Positions 45,188-56,088 of a DNA stretch of 64,000 bases are shown piece by piece (within the stretch, counting starts at the first letter, position 1; every line of letters begins with the position of its first letter). The stretch is from Erodium maritimum (Eukaryota > Streptophyta > Magnoliopsida > Geraniales > Geraniaceae): contig OY997596.1 of the NCBI GenBank assembly GCA_963921825.1, positions 39,423,932-39,487,931 on the forward strand. Direction: 5' to 3'. The notes beneath the pieces are model-generated. The model ran no database searches, was not told the origin of the DNA, and saw nothing but the letters and a program-made list of their open reading frames with translations. A program made the translations under genes and the position numbers.

Positions 45188-46075
45188 ATGGCTCGGGGCA
45201 GACAAAGAGGATCAACTATGACGTGGGGACGGGCGCCCGCGCGTGGAAGAGGCGGACGGTCAGCAGGGACACCAGGACGGGTGCCCACCGTTGTGCCCGC
45301 TGATTACGCGGAGGCCCAGGGTACCCCTGTCGGAGAAGACAGGAGGAGCGATGCGGGACCATCTACAGGCACGCCCCGCGTCCCGCCGGTCGCAGACCCT
45401 CCTCCCACCACGACCGCCCTGGACGAGCTGACCAGGGCAGTACAGAGTTTGGTGGCGATCATCGCTAGTCGAATGTCGGCTCGGTTGGACCGACATCGGC
45501 AGTTTCTGGACCTGCATCAGGAGGAGATGTCAGTGGAAGAATACGAGGCCAGATTCACGGCCCTGACCAGGTTCGCGCCAGAGACGGCGGCGATAGAGCA
45601 GAACCGTGGCCTGCGGTTCGAGGAGGAACTGAGGCCGGTAACTCGGGACCGAGTCCTCACCTCGAGGTCGCGGGACACTGCAGCGACAGGGGAGCAGGAT
45701 AGACGGGTGGCGGCCAGGACCCGCGAGGTTCGGCAGCGGCCGATCAGTGTGGCGGGGCAGCCCGAGTCCCGAGACCCGATGAGACAGAGGACCACGGGGT
45801 TCTTCAGGCCACAGGCTCAGAAGGACGGAGCAAGACAGAGGGCATCAGTTGGGCCAGTCACGTCAGAGAGGGCGCCGAAGTGCTATACCTACGGCCACCG
45901 AGGCCACCTCCGTCGCAAGTGTATGATGGGAGTAGGGCCCGCGGCTTTACCAGGGACCAGTCAGGTAGGCCAGGGCATGGAGCCGAGCGGTGACCATAGG
46001 AGGTGTTTCCGGTGCCACCGGGTCGGGCACGCCGTTGCAAGGTGCCCTGAGCTGTTTATGGCAACGTCAACGTAG
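45188..46075 (+). CDS. gag: Gag-like protein of the gag-only element
   Basis: One open frame of 295 residues starts at MARGRQRGSTMTWGRAP. The N-terminus is basic and Gly/Arg-rich, then comes a Pro/Thr-rich stretch. The centre keeps only the last part of the Retrotrans_gag domain (RHRQFLDLHQEEMSVEEYEA and FTALTRFAPE, residues about 97-138); the usual hydrophobic core before it is deleted. Two knuckles follow: CYTYGHRGHLRRKC, whose second Cys is Gly, and CFRCHRVGHAVARC, complete. The frame is open and could be made, but particle formation is doubtful given the lost core. Frame 46097-46330 next to it continues the old protein in another frame. Confidence 0.65.
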   Translation: MARGRQRGSTMTWGRAPARGRGGRSAGTPGRVPTVVPADYAEAQGTPVGEDRRSDAGPSTGTPRVPPVADPPPTTTALDELTRAVQSLVAIIASRMSARLDRHRQFLDLHQEEMSVEEYEARFTALTRFAPETAAIEQNRGLRFEEELRPVTRDRVLTSRSRDTAATGEQDRRVAARTREVRQRPISVAGQPESRDPMRQRTTGFFRPQAQKDGARQRASVGPVTSERAPKCYTYGHRGHLRRKCMMGVGPAALPGTSQVGQGMEPSGDHRRCFRCHRVGHAVARCPELFMATST

Positions 46076-46363
46076 TGGCCGCAGCAATCACATACCGTGC
46101 AGTGGCCCAGAGGTCGCCCGCTTCAGAGTCAACAATTGAAGTTTTCGCAGCCGTCAACGAGCGGGCCAGCTCCGAGGCAGCAGCAAGGATCTGGGTATCC
46201 AAAAGGCAGTACGCCGGGTCAGAGGCGGCGGGCGTCAGAGGGAAGAGGGTACGCAGTTGCCGACTCCCGGGCCCCAGGATCCCCTACCTACCGCGAGACC
46301 CAGGGTACGTGTTTATCGTACTTTATATGAGCGTTGTTCTAATTTCGCGGACGAAATTCCTTT

Positions 46364-46376
46364 AAGGGGGGTAGAT
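46364..46376 (+). promoter_or_regulatory. Polypurine tract of the gag-only element
   Basis: AAGGGGGGTAGAT directly precedes the 3' LTR start TGTAATAACC. The same tract is used by the element at 8800-21056. Confidence 0.85.
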
Positions 46377-46893
46377 TGTAATAACCACTCCCGGTCAACG
46401 CTAGTCAAACCTGCGAAAAACAGGAAAATTTAAAATTTTTAAGACTGACAGTTAAGTGAACCTAAAATGACCCCGAGTGTCATACCGCACTTAAGTTGAC
46501 CCCGTTATTGACCAAATTGAGTTCCGGGGGACTCAGGGCAACTTTCTGATCAATTCGGGAAATGTTGACTTTTCGCTGGAAAAGTCAACCGAGCGACGTT
46601 TTGGTCCATTCGAGGACCGTTTTGGATCCGAAAAGCTTAGCCGTTGTCGCAGCGGTCTTAGTTGAGCCGTTTCCTTGTAGTCCGTCAAGTTTCGTAATTT
46701 CTTGGGAAAAGTGCCCGTTCGGGGCCCGAAACGTCCGTTTTTCGCGAATCTGATTGGAAAATATCAAGTAGATATTTTCCAAAAGGTGTGGGACCCACCT
46801 TGACACTTGTCCTAATTGTGGTGGTGTTAGTTTTGGGGGGAAATGTGTGGTGCCTATGTGTGGCCGGCCATATGTGTTTAAAGGAGAAAAAAA

Positions 46894-48150
46894 GGGTTAT
46901 TTACGATAAGGTACCCTAAAGTTTCGTCCACGAACGATAAGGTACCCTAATGAATTTTATGTACGATAAGGTACCCTAATGATTCGTCCACGAACGATTT
47001 GGTTTAAAATTGGCATATTCCGTTAAAAACTAACGGAATATTCCTCTAACTTAGACATTTTCAGTTAAGTGGGGTGTGAAATGACGATTTTACCCTTTCT
47101 TATTTTAAGCTTATAAATTAGATAGACAAAATTACCATTATACCCTTAATTATATAATAAAATAAAAATATAATAAATAAATAAATAAATAACTTTAAAT
47201 GATTTAAATTTAAAAATTAAATTATTTAAAATAATAATAAAAAATTTAAAAAAAATTTAAAAATTTAAAAAATTAAAAAATCATTTTTAGTTTTTTTTAA
47301 ATTTAATTTTATTATAAAAAAAAATCTGGATCGAGTTTTGCGTCTTCTCCGGCCAGCTCCGGCGTGGTCTTCGGCCACCCGTCCTCCGCCGGCGTCGTCC
47401 CCGGCCACTCCCACCTCAGCCTCCTCCTATGGCATCTTCCATCCTCCCTCTTCCACCGCCAGCGTCGTTGATTTGGTTCAGACCTGAACCAAATCAACGA
47501 CGCCGGCGGTGGAAGAGGGAGGAGGGAAGATGCCGGAGGAGGAGGCGGAGGTGGGAGTGGCCGGGGACGACGCCGGCGGAGGACGGGTGGCCGGAGACCA
47601 CGCCGGAGCTGGCCGGAGAAGACGCAGAACTCGATCCAGATTTTTTTTTAATAAAATTAATTTTTTTATAAAATAAAAATGATTTTTATATATAAAACTG
47701 TTTTTAATAAAAAATTATTTATATATATAAAAAATTATTATTAAAAAATAAAACTAATTAAATATAGAATCTGATTTTAAAATATAAAAATCTGATTTTT
47801 AAAAAATAAAAACTGATTTTTGAAGAAAAAAAATCAGTTTTTAAAAAATATATTTTTAAAAAATATATATAATTTATTTATTTTATTTTGAAAATTAAAA
47901 TTAATTAGAAAATATAAATTAAGGAAAAATAAAAACTGAGGGTATAATGGTCATTTCACTATTAAGTCAAAAGTCAACTGAAATGTCAAAGGGCAAAATA
48001 GTCATTCTACATAATTCTGTTAGTTTATTAACAGCATTAAACCAAATCGTTCGTGGACGAATCATTAGGGTACCTTATCGTACACAAAATTCATTAGGGT
48101 ACCTTATCGTTCGTGGACGAAACATTAGGGTACCTTATCATAAATAACCC
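46894..48150. mobile_element. Mutator-like foldback element (1257 bp)
   Basis: The 9-bp duplication AGAAAAAAA lies at 46885-46893 and 48151-48159, and the empty site is seen in the 5' LTR (AGAAAAAAAAATAGAAAATG near 43884). Terminal repeats of about 120 bp begin GGGTTATTTACGATAAGG and GGGTTATTTATGATAAGG and contain sub-repeats AAGGTACCCTAATGA and TCGTCCACGAACGA. Inside, an AT-rich shoulder surrounds a GC-rich palindrome at 47326-47639. No transposase is encoded. Confidence 0.85.
47326..47639. repeat. Near-perfect inverted repeat, 156-bp arms, 2-nt loop
   Basis: Left arm 47326-47481 and right arm 47484-47639 differ at about eight positions by eye and meet at GGTTCAG-AC-CTGAACC. It is strongly GC-rich (CCGGCC runs) against AT-rich flanks. 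A transcript would fold into one long hairpin, a likely source of small RNAs. Confidence 0.9.
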
Positions 48151-49489
48151 AGAAAAAAATAGAAAATGAGTTAGTTGATTTAATTAGAAAGGAAGAGAGG
48201 GTTTAGAGAGAGAAGGAGAAGAAGAAGAAGAGAGAAGAGAGGGAAAGCTAGGGTTTGGAGTTTATCGAACCTTTGGATCGTCTCAAGGAAAGGAGCAATC
48301 TCGTTCCCCTCGTTCTCCTCTTGAGTAAGCACCGAACCGATTCCCGTTTTGTTGTTTTTTTCAATTGTTAGGGTTTGTGTAAAACTATTAGTTTAAGATG
48401 GTTTTGGTGTTGGGGTAATTTTTGGAGACGTTTTAGAGGTGTTGGAGGCTTGATTGAACGTTTTCCGGCGACCGGGGGCTCGGGAGAAGCCCCGGCCACC
48501 ATGGGGGATGTCGGCCACCATAGGAGGTGGCTGGCCGGACCTAGGGCCGGCCACCACCATGGTGGCCGAGCCCCACATGAACCCTAGGGCCCACGGCCTA
48601 GCTTGGCCGGGTGGGGCCCACGTGCTCGGGTGATCGGGTTTTATGTTTCAGGTGGTTTAAAACGTTCCCCGGACCATTTATCCTTAATCGAATCGAAAAT
48701 TGGAATTAAATTGGAGAAGTTGTAATTTATTGGGTTTAGAAACTTTAAACGTCATTTAATTGACTCGGAAGTCGGAATTAAATTCGGTCAAGTACATTGG
48801 GACCCTTGAATTATTCTAAGACCGTAGAAACGAAAACGGGAATTTTTGGAGCCCCGGAAGGGCATTTACTAAACCCGGGCAGACTCGCCATGTCGGGCGA
48901 ATCGGGCCTTGACGGGTCCCTTATCGACAATGTCGAGTATTTGGGAAGTTTGGGAGTGATCGACATTGTCGGGGTTAAGTTTGGGCATCGAGTTTAATGA
49001 TTTTCAGTTTATTCATGCAAGTTGTTAAGTGCCTTTAAATTGTGTTCTTTTAGATCGTGCCTCGGACCGAGACAAGGGAAAGCTGGGTGAGTGACTGAGA
49101 TCATCACCGGAACTCGTTGTTTTGGCTTTTGGGAGAACACGCACGAGGTAGGGAAAAGTAGCCGGATCTCGGCCCTGACTGGGGAAAGTTAACAGTAGAA
49201 TTGCATGTGACACCGGGGTGTCGTGGGTTGAATAGGTTTATTTAAATATTAGAAAAGCACGATACGGGAACGTAGCGAATATGAGAAAAGCATGTGACGC
49301 TTAGTAGTGTCGTAGGAGCAGAGAACTTAGCGTTATTAGAATTACTGGAGGCATATGACCATGCCCGGAGGTTGTTTGTGAACTTATCGATATTAGGAGT
49401 ACTGGAGGCATATGACCATGCCCGGAGGCTGATTGAGAAACTGTTGATATTAGGACTGTTGGAGGCTTTGGTTAAGCCGGAGGTTGATT

Positions 49490-50110
49490 GATTATGGTGT
49501 CTTGGGTGGCCTTGAGAGCCCGTGTTTTATTGTTGAGTTTGGCTGGCCATGAGAGCCCGTGTTTTGTTGTTGTGTCTTGGGTGGCCTTGAGAGCCCGTGT
49601 TTTATTGTTGAGTTTGGGTGGCCATGAGAGCCCGTGTTTTGCTGTGGTGTCTTGGGTGGCCTTAAGAGCCCGTGTACTAAGGTTGGTGTCTTTGGCTGGC
49701 CTGACCAAGTTAGAGGGGGGGGGGGGCGGGGGGGGAGGGGGGGGGGGGGGGGGGTTGCAAGCATTCTTTAGCTGGCTTACGAGTTAGAGTCTCAGTAAGT
49801 TGCAAGCGTGTTTTATTGTTGAGTTTGGGGTGGCCATGAGTGCCCTTGGGGTCGTTGAACCCACGTCTTTACCTTTGGTGTTTTGGGTGGCCATGAGTGC
49901 CCGTGGGGTGGTTGAGCCCGTGAGTTATTGTTGCTGTGTCTTGGGAGGCCGTGAGTGCCTGTGGGGCTGTTGAGTCCGTGTTTTACGGTTGGTGTGTCTT
50001 GGGAGGCCGTGAGTGCCTGTGGGGCTGTTGAGTCCGTGTTTTACTGTTGGTGTGTCTTGGGAGGCCATGAGTGCCTGTGGGGCTGTTGAGTCCGAGTTTT
50101 ACTGTTGGTG
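49490..50110 (+). repeat. Tandem arrays in the gag-only element 3' LTR
   Basis: Units of about 55-60 bp with GTCTTGGGTGGCCTTGAGAG, CCCGTGTTTTATTGTTG or TGGGGCTGTTGAGTCCGTG repeat about ten times. Repeated open readings on both strands are artefacts of the period. Confidence 0.85.
49715..49754 (+). repeat. Long G-run (G-quadruplex candidate)
   Basis: Forty bases of G with one C and one A. It could fold as stacked G-quadruplexes, and it is also a place where sequence length is error-prone. Confidence 0.8.
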
Positions 50111-51056
50111 TCTTGGTGGCCATGAGTGCCTGCGAGTGTTGAACCTGTGTTGTTACTGGTTGTTGAACTTGCTTGTGATTGTGATTGTGATTGTGTTTGT
50201 GGTTACCTGAGGTTGGGGGCCCGCTTCATGAAACGGGGGTCCACGAGCACACGCGTCTGCATGTTCAGACGGGGTAGGGGGCCCGCCTGCCAATAAAGGG
50301 GTCCTGGCCGCGCGTGTGTGGTTTGGGTTGTGAGCATACTTTGGCTGGCTTACGAGTTAGAGTCTCGGTAAGTTGCAAGCATTCTTTGGTTGGCTTACGA
50401 GTTAGAGTCTCGGGAAGTTGCAAGCATTCTTGGGTTGGCCTGACCGAGTTAGAGTCTCGGGAGGGCGTGAGCATTCTTGGCAGCTGGTTTGCGATCCTTT
50501 GTGATCTTGTTTGGTGTGCGATCCTTTGTGATCTTTTTTGGCGTTGTGTAGTCTTTCTGTCGTGTTCTTGGAAGAGGTCGTGATCGTTGTGTCGGGTCTA
50601 CTTTACGTGTCAGAGTGTTGAGTTGGTCAAGGAAGGTAACAGTGGGTGTATGTTCAGTCAGAGTACTTGGGTTGGGGACAGTGTTCCCCGGTGTTGACCT
50701 TGTTTTTGGTGTTACCGGCATTGTCTGCTAATTATGCCGTAGTCAGTCTGTTATCCGTGGTGGTGAGCGAACGCTCACCCCTAGCTGCTTTTCCTACAGG
50801 TACCGTTCGCAGGCTGGACTAGGGGAGCTTCTGAAGCTTGAAGAGCTTGAAGCGGGTTTCTGGGTGTTTTGAGTCTAGTGACGTGTACCTCGTTTTTGTC
50901 CACTTGTTGGGACGTGTTTTAAGTTGTAATTATTATTTTGTTGAACTAAACTGGTATTTTAAAGTGATTTAATGAAAACAGGTTTCAAGTGTTTTTATTT
51001 TTTTTAAACGTTCGCGTCCCGAGTTCGGTTTACTGAAATTGGGGCGTGACAGCGTG

Positions 51057-51506
51057 CCTCCTAGTGTTATGTGACTTCAGAGTCGCGATTTAACTGAATC
51101 TCTAGTTTTCTTGATCAGCAGCTTTTCCTTAAATCAATCCATAAGAATCTGCATATATATCTATTGATTTTGGAAGGTAAATCAACTTGTTTCCTAATAA
51201 AAGTAGAACTGTAATGCAGAGTTTCTACAAGTAAAGAAAACGTATCTTCACCGGATAAAGATGGACACGTAATAGATATCTTCAATACATTCTCTACGAG
51301 TGTATTGTCATCCACTGTAATGTCAATGACATTCTGTTTTTACATCTTCGATTAGTTCTGCACCGGCTCCTCTACGGTGTCTGTTGACATCCTTGATAAC
51401 ATTTGGGCCGCCTCAAATGTAGCCAATACAGATGTAGCAACAGCGCGTGATTCGGTGTGTGTAGACCCAACTGATGTACGTGCAACCAGGCAGCCGGAGT
51501 TGTTGA
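51057..51506 (+). pseudogene. LINE C-terminal fragment, left of the copia insertion
   Basis: From about 51375 the plus frame reads VDILDNIWAASNVANTD and PTDVRATRQPELL, like the IWxARN helix region that precedes the RNase H of plant LINE-derived proteins. It continues after the copia element at 59962. Before 51370 no reading is clear. Confidence 0.35.
51502..51506. repeat. Target-site duplication GTTGA, left copy
   Basis: Perfect match to 59962-59966. Confidence 0.85.
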
Positions 51507-53194
51507 TGTTGGGTCTCGAGGTAGGGTTGGAGATGAACCAACTCGCAGCGGAAAATCAAGGAAAACCAAGAGACGATTAAAACCATGAAACAACTAACAA
51601 AGAATGGATTCACAAGAGAAAAATTCAGCACTAGTTCTTACCAAAACAAGAACACCGGGTAACGAATGATTGACTTGAGTCTCCAAGACGCCTACGTATC
51701 CACATGGGAATCAAAGCCACGTAGTTCTTCTCTTTGAGGACTCAAGAACACAAACATGGAGGTGGAAACTAGCCAAACCCGAAATGGTCATGGAAGAGGG
51801 AGAGAAAATGTGTTTTCTATTCTTGTCTTGTGTTTGTTATGTTGAAAAAAGATGACTTAAACATAACAAAACCCATACTTGTCCAACTAAAGGCATGGGA
51901 CAAGTATGGTGTCAAGTAAGGTGTAAATAGGACAAAGTATGGCAAGATAAGATTGGGTTAGGTGGTGAATCACCAACACCATAATCCTTGTCTTGCTTGC
52001 TTAGTACTAATTAATCAAGACTTGATTAATTAGTTCCATGGGCCTTGGTTGCATGGGCCTTTCATGGGCCTCTTGGAACATGGCCCGTGGCCATTTCCAA
52101 CGAGGTCCCGTGATTCGCTCATCGCCTCCAAACCTTCCATACCGGAAATGTCCAACATTATCCGACGCGATCAATCCCAAGACTCCAAGCCTTGTCTCGA
52201 CCCGTAAAGTCCTATTCACTTACGGGCACATGACCCAAAACCCAGTTTTGGTCATGTCCCGAGACAACTCCCTTTTGGCCATTCTCCATAAATGTGTCAA
52301 TGAGTTTCATCCTCCGGTGTGACCCTTAGGTTTATGCATGTCAATAGATCAACGTAAAATACCATTTTACTTGATCATATTTAAGTGGCAACTAACGAGA
52401 CTTTAGTATTGCCTGACACTACATAACGAATCGACCCTGTCGATTCTAACCTTTCCGTCGTCCCTGTCATTATCCTTTTATCTCCGATATCCTGATTGAG
52501 ATAAGGCATAGAGCCGTCATCCTTATTATTCTCAATCACCGTTCCTTGATATGTGAGATGACTGAAGATATGATACCCAGTATCATGTGCATGGCCATGC
52601 TATTCTTCCAGTCACTCTCGATCAAGCGGCCGAGAACCGATATCTTTCCCATACCTTAGTATGAGGGATAAATCCCTTAGCCGTCTTTCGTGTCACTCAT
52701 GTAGCCCGTCCCCAAGCCAATCTTGGCCGTTATGGAAGCCCTGTTACGGACAACGTTAGGCTCAGGTAAAACTCAGTTGTTGACTACATAGCGATCACAA
52801 AGACTCCTTGGTCTAAGGATACATGACAAGCTACAACACTGAATATGTTCATGACTTAATCTATGACACATATTTAGGGCGGGTCGTCCAATATCTTGTC
52901 CCACATGATATCTATGATCAGACTCCGGAATCCCATTCCAATGACTAACAGAACGTAAGCCATAAAGAGCCATCTTTCATACTAGTCGCTTCTAGTGAAG
53001 CTTTGTTGACTAGGGACCCATCGAGTGTGATCTATCTCGATCTATGGTTCTATTCGCATGGTGGGCATAGATCAGAGCACACATCGATATATTACTCCAA
53101 CACATAAATAATATAAAGCCGCTTTAATTTTATTGCTAACGATGATATATACATTTGGACATTTAGGATTGAACTACGGGCACTAAGACTAACA
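51507..53194 (-). repeat. 3' LTR of the minus-strand copia element
   Basis: In plus orientation it begins TGTTGGGTCTCGAGGTAGG and ends AAGACTAACA. It contains GAGTCTCCAAGACGCCTACG at about 51676, a motif shared with 30650-30680. Confidence 0.95.
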
Positions 53195-53206
53195 ATCTCC
53201 CACTTG
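53195..53206 (-). promoter_or_regulatory. Polypurine tract of the minus-strand copia element
   Basis: On the minus strand CAAGTGGGAGAT directly precedes the 3' LTR. Confidence 0.8.
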
Positions 53207-53339
53207 CCCTAGTTCCAATCTAAACTCCAATATGTCCCCATCGACTTTACATGTCTAACATGTTCAGGCAGTGACACTGCCTTAGTCAAAGGGTTGGCTA
53301 TGTTATCATCTGTTGCAATATCGGTTATCTTCACTTCAC

Positions 53340-54162
53340 CTCAGTTCAGTATTTATCTGATGAGGTGGATACGCCGCAGTACATGTTTGGATTTGTTATA
53401 CGATCTAGGCTTTTAGCTTGCGCAATGGCCCTTGTGTTGTCGCAAGATGGATTCACCGGGATGGATGGGTTTTTAATTACACCCAGCCCTGCCATGAATT
53501 TCCAAATCCACATAGCCTCCTTAGCTGCCTCTGCAACATCCATGTACTTGGCCTCTGTCGTAGATTCGGCAATGATATCTTGCTTTACGCTCTCCCAGCT
53601 AAAGCTCTTCCATTCAGCGTAAACACATATCCTGATTGACTTCTAAAGTCATCTGGATTTGTCTTGGAAAACTAGCGTCTACTTATCCTTCGACGACTAG
53701 TTCAACATCATCTTTCCCCCGGGTTAGAATGATGTCTACTGGTACAACATAAGGCTTACGAGACGTCTGGTCTCATACATTTCATGGCATATATGATCGA
53801 TCCTGCCCCCAGGCGCATAGGATTCTCATCATCCTTTTCAGCTCATCATGTGTCTTAGGACACTGAGTCTTGCTGAGATGAATGCCATGACTAGTGGGTA
53901 AGAGTCCTTTCTTTGAATCGAGCATTAAGAACCTACTCAATGCCTTGTTCACATAGGTTCCCTGACTTAAATCCAAGACCCTCTTGGTGCGATCTCTACA
54001 TATCTTAATCCTTAAGATATAAGAAGCATCGCCTAAGTCCTTTATTGAAAAACACTTCCTCAACCAAGCTTTAGTCTCGTGCAAGGTTTGGGATGTCGTT
54101 TTCAATGAGAACCAGAAAGGTAATCTTGCACCCACTAGCCTTCTTATAAACACAAGATTCAT
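53340..54162 (-). pseudogene. Copia RNase H and RT C-terminus (broken)
   Basis: Read on the minus strand, 54100-53800 gives KAWLRKCFSIKDLGDASYIL and IKICRDRTKRVLDLSQGTYV, the block after the copia RT active site. 53543-53346 gives AEAAKEAMWIWKFMAGLGVI and SCDNTRAIAQAKS, the end of copia RNase H. Stops and frame changes fill the part between. RNase H would remove template RNA; this copy cannot. Confidence 0.85.
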
Positions 54163-54763
54163 CCTCGTTCTTGATTAAGCCAAATCCAATTACAGCTTCA
54201 TCAAAACGAAGGATCCAACTCCGAGAAGTTCGTTTCAATCCATAAATGGATTTCAACAACTTATAAATCTTTCCTTTATTCTTCGGATCGTCAAAACCTT
54301 TGGGCCGAGACATACAAACGTACTCAGTCAAATTTCCATTTAGGAAAGCGGTTTTGACATCCACTTGCCATATCTCGTAATTATAATACGCAGTTATGTC
54401 AAGAAGAATTTGGATCGATTTTGACCATAGCCACTAAGGAGAAGGTTTCCTCATAGTCAATCCATGCCTATAACCTTTCGCCACCAATTGAGCTTTGTAG
54501 GTCAGAGGGTTGCCGTCCATGTCCATCTTCACCTTGAAGATCCATTTGCATCCGATGGTCCTCACACCATTGATGGGATCAACCGGTTCCCAGACTCGGT
54601 TGTCCGACATGGATTGCATTTCCTCCCTCATGGCTCCCAGCCATAACTCGGAGTCGGGCCCATCCACGACTTCTTGAAAGGTGGCTGGATCATCGTGATC
54701 CACCATGACTTCATTGTCACCTCCGGATACCATATCTTGGAGGTGGAAGATTGACCCTTTCAA
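54071..54763 (-). pseudogene. Copia reverse transcriptase (broken)
   Basis: Minus-strand readings give GCKWIFKVKMDMDGNPLTYK and AQLVAKGYRH, then VDVKTAFLNGNLTEYVCMSR and KIYKLLKSIYGLKRTSRSW. At the active site the usual LVLYVDDILL is replaced by LVLIENDIPN through a deletion that removes YVDD. A frame change lies near 54400. The enzyme could not work even if translated. Confidence 0.9.
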
Positions 54764-55299
54764 ATCGCCTTGGATCTTCCGGAATTGTAACAGGAATTGG
54801 TTCTTACTCTACGACAATCTCTGGCTCCTTTCTACTGGGTTGTCAATTGGTTTAGACAGATCTGTACCATCCTGAATTTCTTCGAGATGCACAGTCCTCC
54901 CAATGACGTCTTTGGAAACAAAACTTCTTTTCCATAAAGACCCCACCTCAAGCGACGAACACCATGTTCTCATTGGGATTGTAGAAATAGTATCCCCTTG
55001 TTGCTTTGGGATACCACACGAAGGTGCATATCTCAGATCTTGGTTCGAGCTTAGTCGAAACCAAATGTTTCACATAAGCCTCGCAACCACAAATCTTTAG
55101 GAAGGACAAAGCGGGCATCATCCCGTACCATTTTTAAAATGGTGTCCCTTCCACACCATTCGTCGAAGCCCGATTCACTATGAATGCGGTCGTCTCTAGA
55201 GCAAAACCGCTAAAAGAGATTGGGAGATCAGTGCAACTAATCATGGAACAGACCATTGTCTAACAATGTCCGATTTCTCCGTTTGGCTACACCTTTCAA
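54764..55299 (-). pseudogene. Copia integrase C-terminus and linker (degraded)
   Basis: KWYGMMPALSFLKICGCEAY near 55140-55085 and the EICTFVWYPKATRGYYFYN-like stretch at about 55040-54985 are standard for the region between copia integrase and RT. Several stops follow before the RT start. Confidence 0.7.
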
Positions 55300-56088
55300 C
55301 TACAGTGACCTAGGAGGAGTCCATTCCAAAAGGATCCCATTCTCTTTTAGATGATCTAATAACTCTGTGGTCAAGTATTTTCCACCTCGATCCAATCGAA
55401 GTGCCTTAATACCTTTGTCGAGCTGGTTTTCTACTATAGTCTTAAACTCTTTGAATTTATCAAAAGCTTCAGACTTATGTCTCACCGAATAGACATAACC
55501 ATATTTACTGTAATCATCAGTAAATGTGATAAAGTAGCTAAAACCCCTCCTGGCAAGTGAACTTATTGGTCTACACACATTCGAGTGTATCAGCCCCAAT
55601 AATTCACCCAACCTTTCATCGCGATCGATAAAGGGCACTTTAGTCATTTTGCCCATCAAACAAACCTTGCACCTATCGATCGAATGGAATTCGAATGAAC
55701 CTGAAAGCCCGCACTTCTGAAGTGCTGATAGGCGCTTCTTGTTTATGCGACCCAAATGACAGTACCATAACAGAGTTAGGTTTAAATCGTTGGATTTAGA
55801 CCTCTTGGTATTAATGGAATATATAGAACTTGAGGCATTGTTACCCATATCTAATATGTACAATCCTCCAACCATGTCAGTACTGGTATAAAACATATCA
55901 TTGCATAGAACATTGAAAACTCCATTTCCAATATTAACATTATATCCTTCCTTGTCAAACACGGATACAGATATAATATTCCTACTAAAAGTAGGTATGC
56001 AATATACATTATACAATACTAAGACAAGGCCTCTTGGCAAAGCAAGACTCATGGATCCTACAACAGTTGCCACAACTCTGAGGTCCAT
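55300..56088 (-). pseudogene. Copia GAG-pre-integrase and integrase core (mutated)
   Basis: A 262-residue frame holds the end of the protease region (NVYCIPTFSRNIISVS). It then has the pre-integrase zinc region LWYCHLGRINKKRLSALQKC and CKVCLMGKMTKVPF, and the integrase core FSYFITFTDDYSKYGYVY. The first catalytic Asp, normally in HSDVCGP, is Asn here (IHSNVCRP). The Gly next to it is Arg; both fit G-to-A changes. The core ends at a frame change before the catalytic Glu. It is thus open but not functional. Confidence 0.85.

Larger units (their letters stand above)
49148..50799 (+). promoter_or_regulatory. Putative LTR intron in the gag-only element 3' LTR
   Basis: Donor CACGAG then GTAGGGAAAAG at 49148. 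The acceptor module GTGAGCGAACGCTCAC, CCCTAGCTGC, TTTTCCTACAG ends at 50799. It encloses the tandem arrays and G-run. Confidence 0.35.
43372..51051 (+). mobile_element. Gag-only (TR-GAG-like) gypsy element with unequal LTRs
   Basis: The 7680-bp element is flanked by GCGTG on both sides. It starts TGTAATAACCACTCCCGG and ends GGGGCGTGACA. The only coding block is gag (45188-46075). The sequence then jumps from a protease lead (GTACGTGTTT at 46305-46314) to the polypurine tract at 46364, so protease, RT, RNase H and integrase are all absent. Such gag-only elements are known in plants. The 3' LTR holds a 1257-bp foldback insertion. The 5' LTR agrees with it only for its first about 690 bp. Confidence 0.75.
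46377..51051 (+). repeat. 3' LTR of the gag-only element (with insertion)
   Basis: 4675 bp including a 1257-bp foldback element and its 9-bp duplication, so about 3.4 kb by itself. It keeps the donor GTAGGGAAAAG at 49148, arrays at 49490-50110, a G-run at 49715-49754, the hairpin-acceptor module ending at 50799, and the GGGGCGTGACA end. Confidence 0.85.

Noticed and set aside
47429..47671. Small gene in the GC-rich core of the foldback element
   Set aside because: The reading spans both arms of the palindrome and shows no known domain; its mirrored copy gives a similar reading on the other strand.
49472..49787. Overlapping open readings on both strands with repeated LRARVLLLSL or KATQDTTTKHGLS units
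   Set aside because: They are by-products of the LTR tandem array, whose period happens to be free of stops.
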